In this document: in pieces, positions 32,038 through 32,700 of the stretch
Position numbering within the stretch: the stretch's first letter is position 1
Layout of the letters: every line of letters begins with the position of its first letter
Source: Bacteroidaceae bacterium
GTDB taxonomy: Bacteria > Bacteroidota > Bacteroidia > Bacteroidales > Bacteroidaceae
Reading direction: 5' to 3'
NCBI GenBank assembly: GCA_024401215.1
Contig: JAKSLL010000039.1
Coordinates: 1 to 32,700 of the forward strand
DNA: 32,700 nt
Position numbers and translations under genes: made by a program
Notes under the pieces: generated by a model
Database searches by the model: none
Told to the model about the DNA's origin: nothing
The model's input: only the letters and a program-made list of their open reading frames with translations

Positions 32038-32700
32038 TTGGCTATATGTTCGAACTCGAACTTCAACAATACCTGCTCCACGAGTACCCACAGGAGAATG
32101 CTCGGTGTGAGTGGAAGGAATTTAAGAATCTGAAGAACTCGTTCTGTGGGGACGAGAAGGATGATGTTATATCCTACGTGTCGGCTATTGCCAACATGGA
32201 GGGTGGTTTCCTCTTGATTGGCGTGCATGACAAGACTCTGGAGATTGTTGGCCGTGGTATTCGCAAGATATTCAATCAGCAATGGGAGCGCAGATTCCCT
32301 ATGCCGGATTATGAGATAGATGCAGCCAAGAAGGAAGTGGCTGTACGTCTGTACGGAAATGCTATCAACGAGAAATACACCAAACTGCTGAAAGAGAATA
32401 AGGATCTTTCCTTTGAGGACTGCCTCTTGTTGGATGCTGTCCAGAAAGGACATCAATTAAATGATGTTGATGCTCAGAATCTTCTTTCACGTGGATTGAT
32501 CGAAGTACAGGACGATCAGTATTATATATCTCTTGATGTCGCCCGTAAAACAAAGCAGGTTCCAGAATACACCAAGAGCAAAGGTCTGGAAAAACAAAAA
32601 CTGATACAGATGATTCTTCAGTACCTCAAAAATGCAGGTGAGGAAGGTTCTAAACGTGATGGCATCTATGAATACCTGAAGGATGTCCTGCCACAGAACA
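32034..32700 (+). CDS. AlbA_2-family protein with apparent central deletion (3' end outside window)
   Basis: The frame opens at ATG 32034 inside the previous stop codon and runs open to the window end (222 codons). Residues about 1-70 are an AlbA_2 start (CEWKEFKNLKNSF, ISYVSAIANMEGGFLLIGVHD). Right after EIVG, near 32250, the sequence continues with GRGIRKIFNQQWERRFPMPD and YGNAINEKYTKLLKENKDLS, which in full-length relatives follows the ATPase domain. The C-terminal half of AlbA_2 and the ATPase domain are therefore missing, while the frame is kept. Whether the short form still binds DNA or regulates is unknown. Confidence 0.72.
   Translation, partial: MIGYMFELELQQYLLHEYPQENARCEWKEFKNLKNSFCGDEKDDVISYVSAIANMEGGFLLIGVHDKTLEIVGRGIRKIFNQQWERRFPMPDYEIDAAKKEVAVRLYGNAINEKYTKLLKENKDLSFEDCLLLDAVQKGHQLNDVDAQNLLSRGLIEVQDDQYYISLDVARKTKQVPEYTKSKGLEKQKLIQMILQYLKNAGEEGSKRDGIYEYLKDVLPQN

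Overview
The window reads as a chromosome segment from a Bacteroidales bacterium, most likely Prevotella or a close relative. The reasons are promoters of the Bacteroidota type (TTTG about 20 nt upstream of TAnnTTTG), a bifunctional HisB, a BspA-type leucine-rich-repeat surface protein fragment and a Bacteroidales-type mobile-element HTH protein. The genus is an inference.

Bases 1-17263 are ordinary core genome with moderate GC. They hold tandem tRNA-Lys genes with a terminator; a leftward udk - lytic transglycosylase pair; the rightward his operon hisG-hisD-hisC-hisB; a rightward run recR - membrane protein - glycosyltransferase - acetyltransferase - queC - queF; and leftward genes for a TPR protein, a substrate-binding lipoprotein, Pgk, endonuclease III and a glutathione peroxidase. 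GC-rich palindromic repeats lie at gene ends near 213-294 and 16561-16708, and a degenerate tandem repeat separates queF from the TPR gene.

Bases about 17264-19350 are a scar zone. A BspA-family gene, a mobile-element HTH gene and what looks like the start of a reverse-transcriptase gene follow one another on the + strand. Each keeps its 5' end and has lost its 3' part. The first is preceded by an 11-C tract next to a promoter.

Bases 19353-30221 are an AT-rich, tightly packed seven-gene operon and the most interesting part of the window. It encodes: a kinase fused to BspA-type LRRs; a kinase fused to Sel1 repeats; a small helical, HEPN-like protein; a double kinase-like protein with a membrane-spanning C-terminus; a NADAR-like protein; a DarT-like ADP-ribosyltransferase fused to a vWA domain; and a PP2C phosphatase. 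The kinase, PP2C and vWA set resembles the TerY-P phospho-signalling triad, while DarT plus NADAR resembles a nucleic-acid ADP-ribosylation toxin-antitoxin pair. I infer a defence or stress system in which Ser/Thr phosphorylation controls an ADP-ribosyltransferase effector. I know of no described system with exactly this composition.

Bases 30222-32700 hold a small MITE-like element with a 9-bp target duplication, a complete AlbA_2/ATPase/HTH regulator with an in-frame 12-bp tandem repeat, and the start of a second AlbA_2 gene that seems to have lost its central domains by an in-frame deletion.
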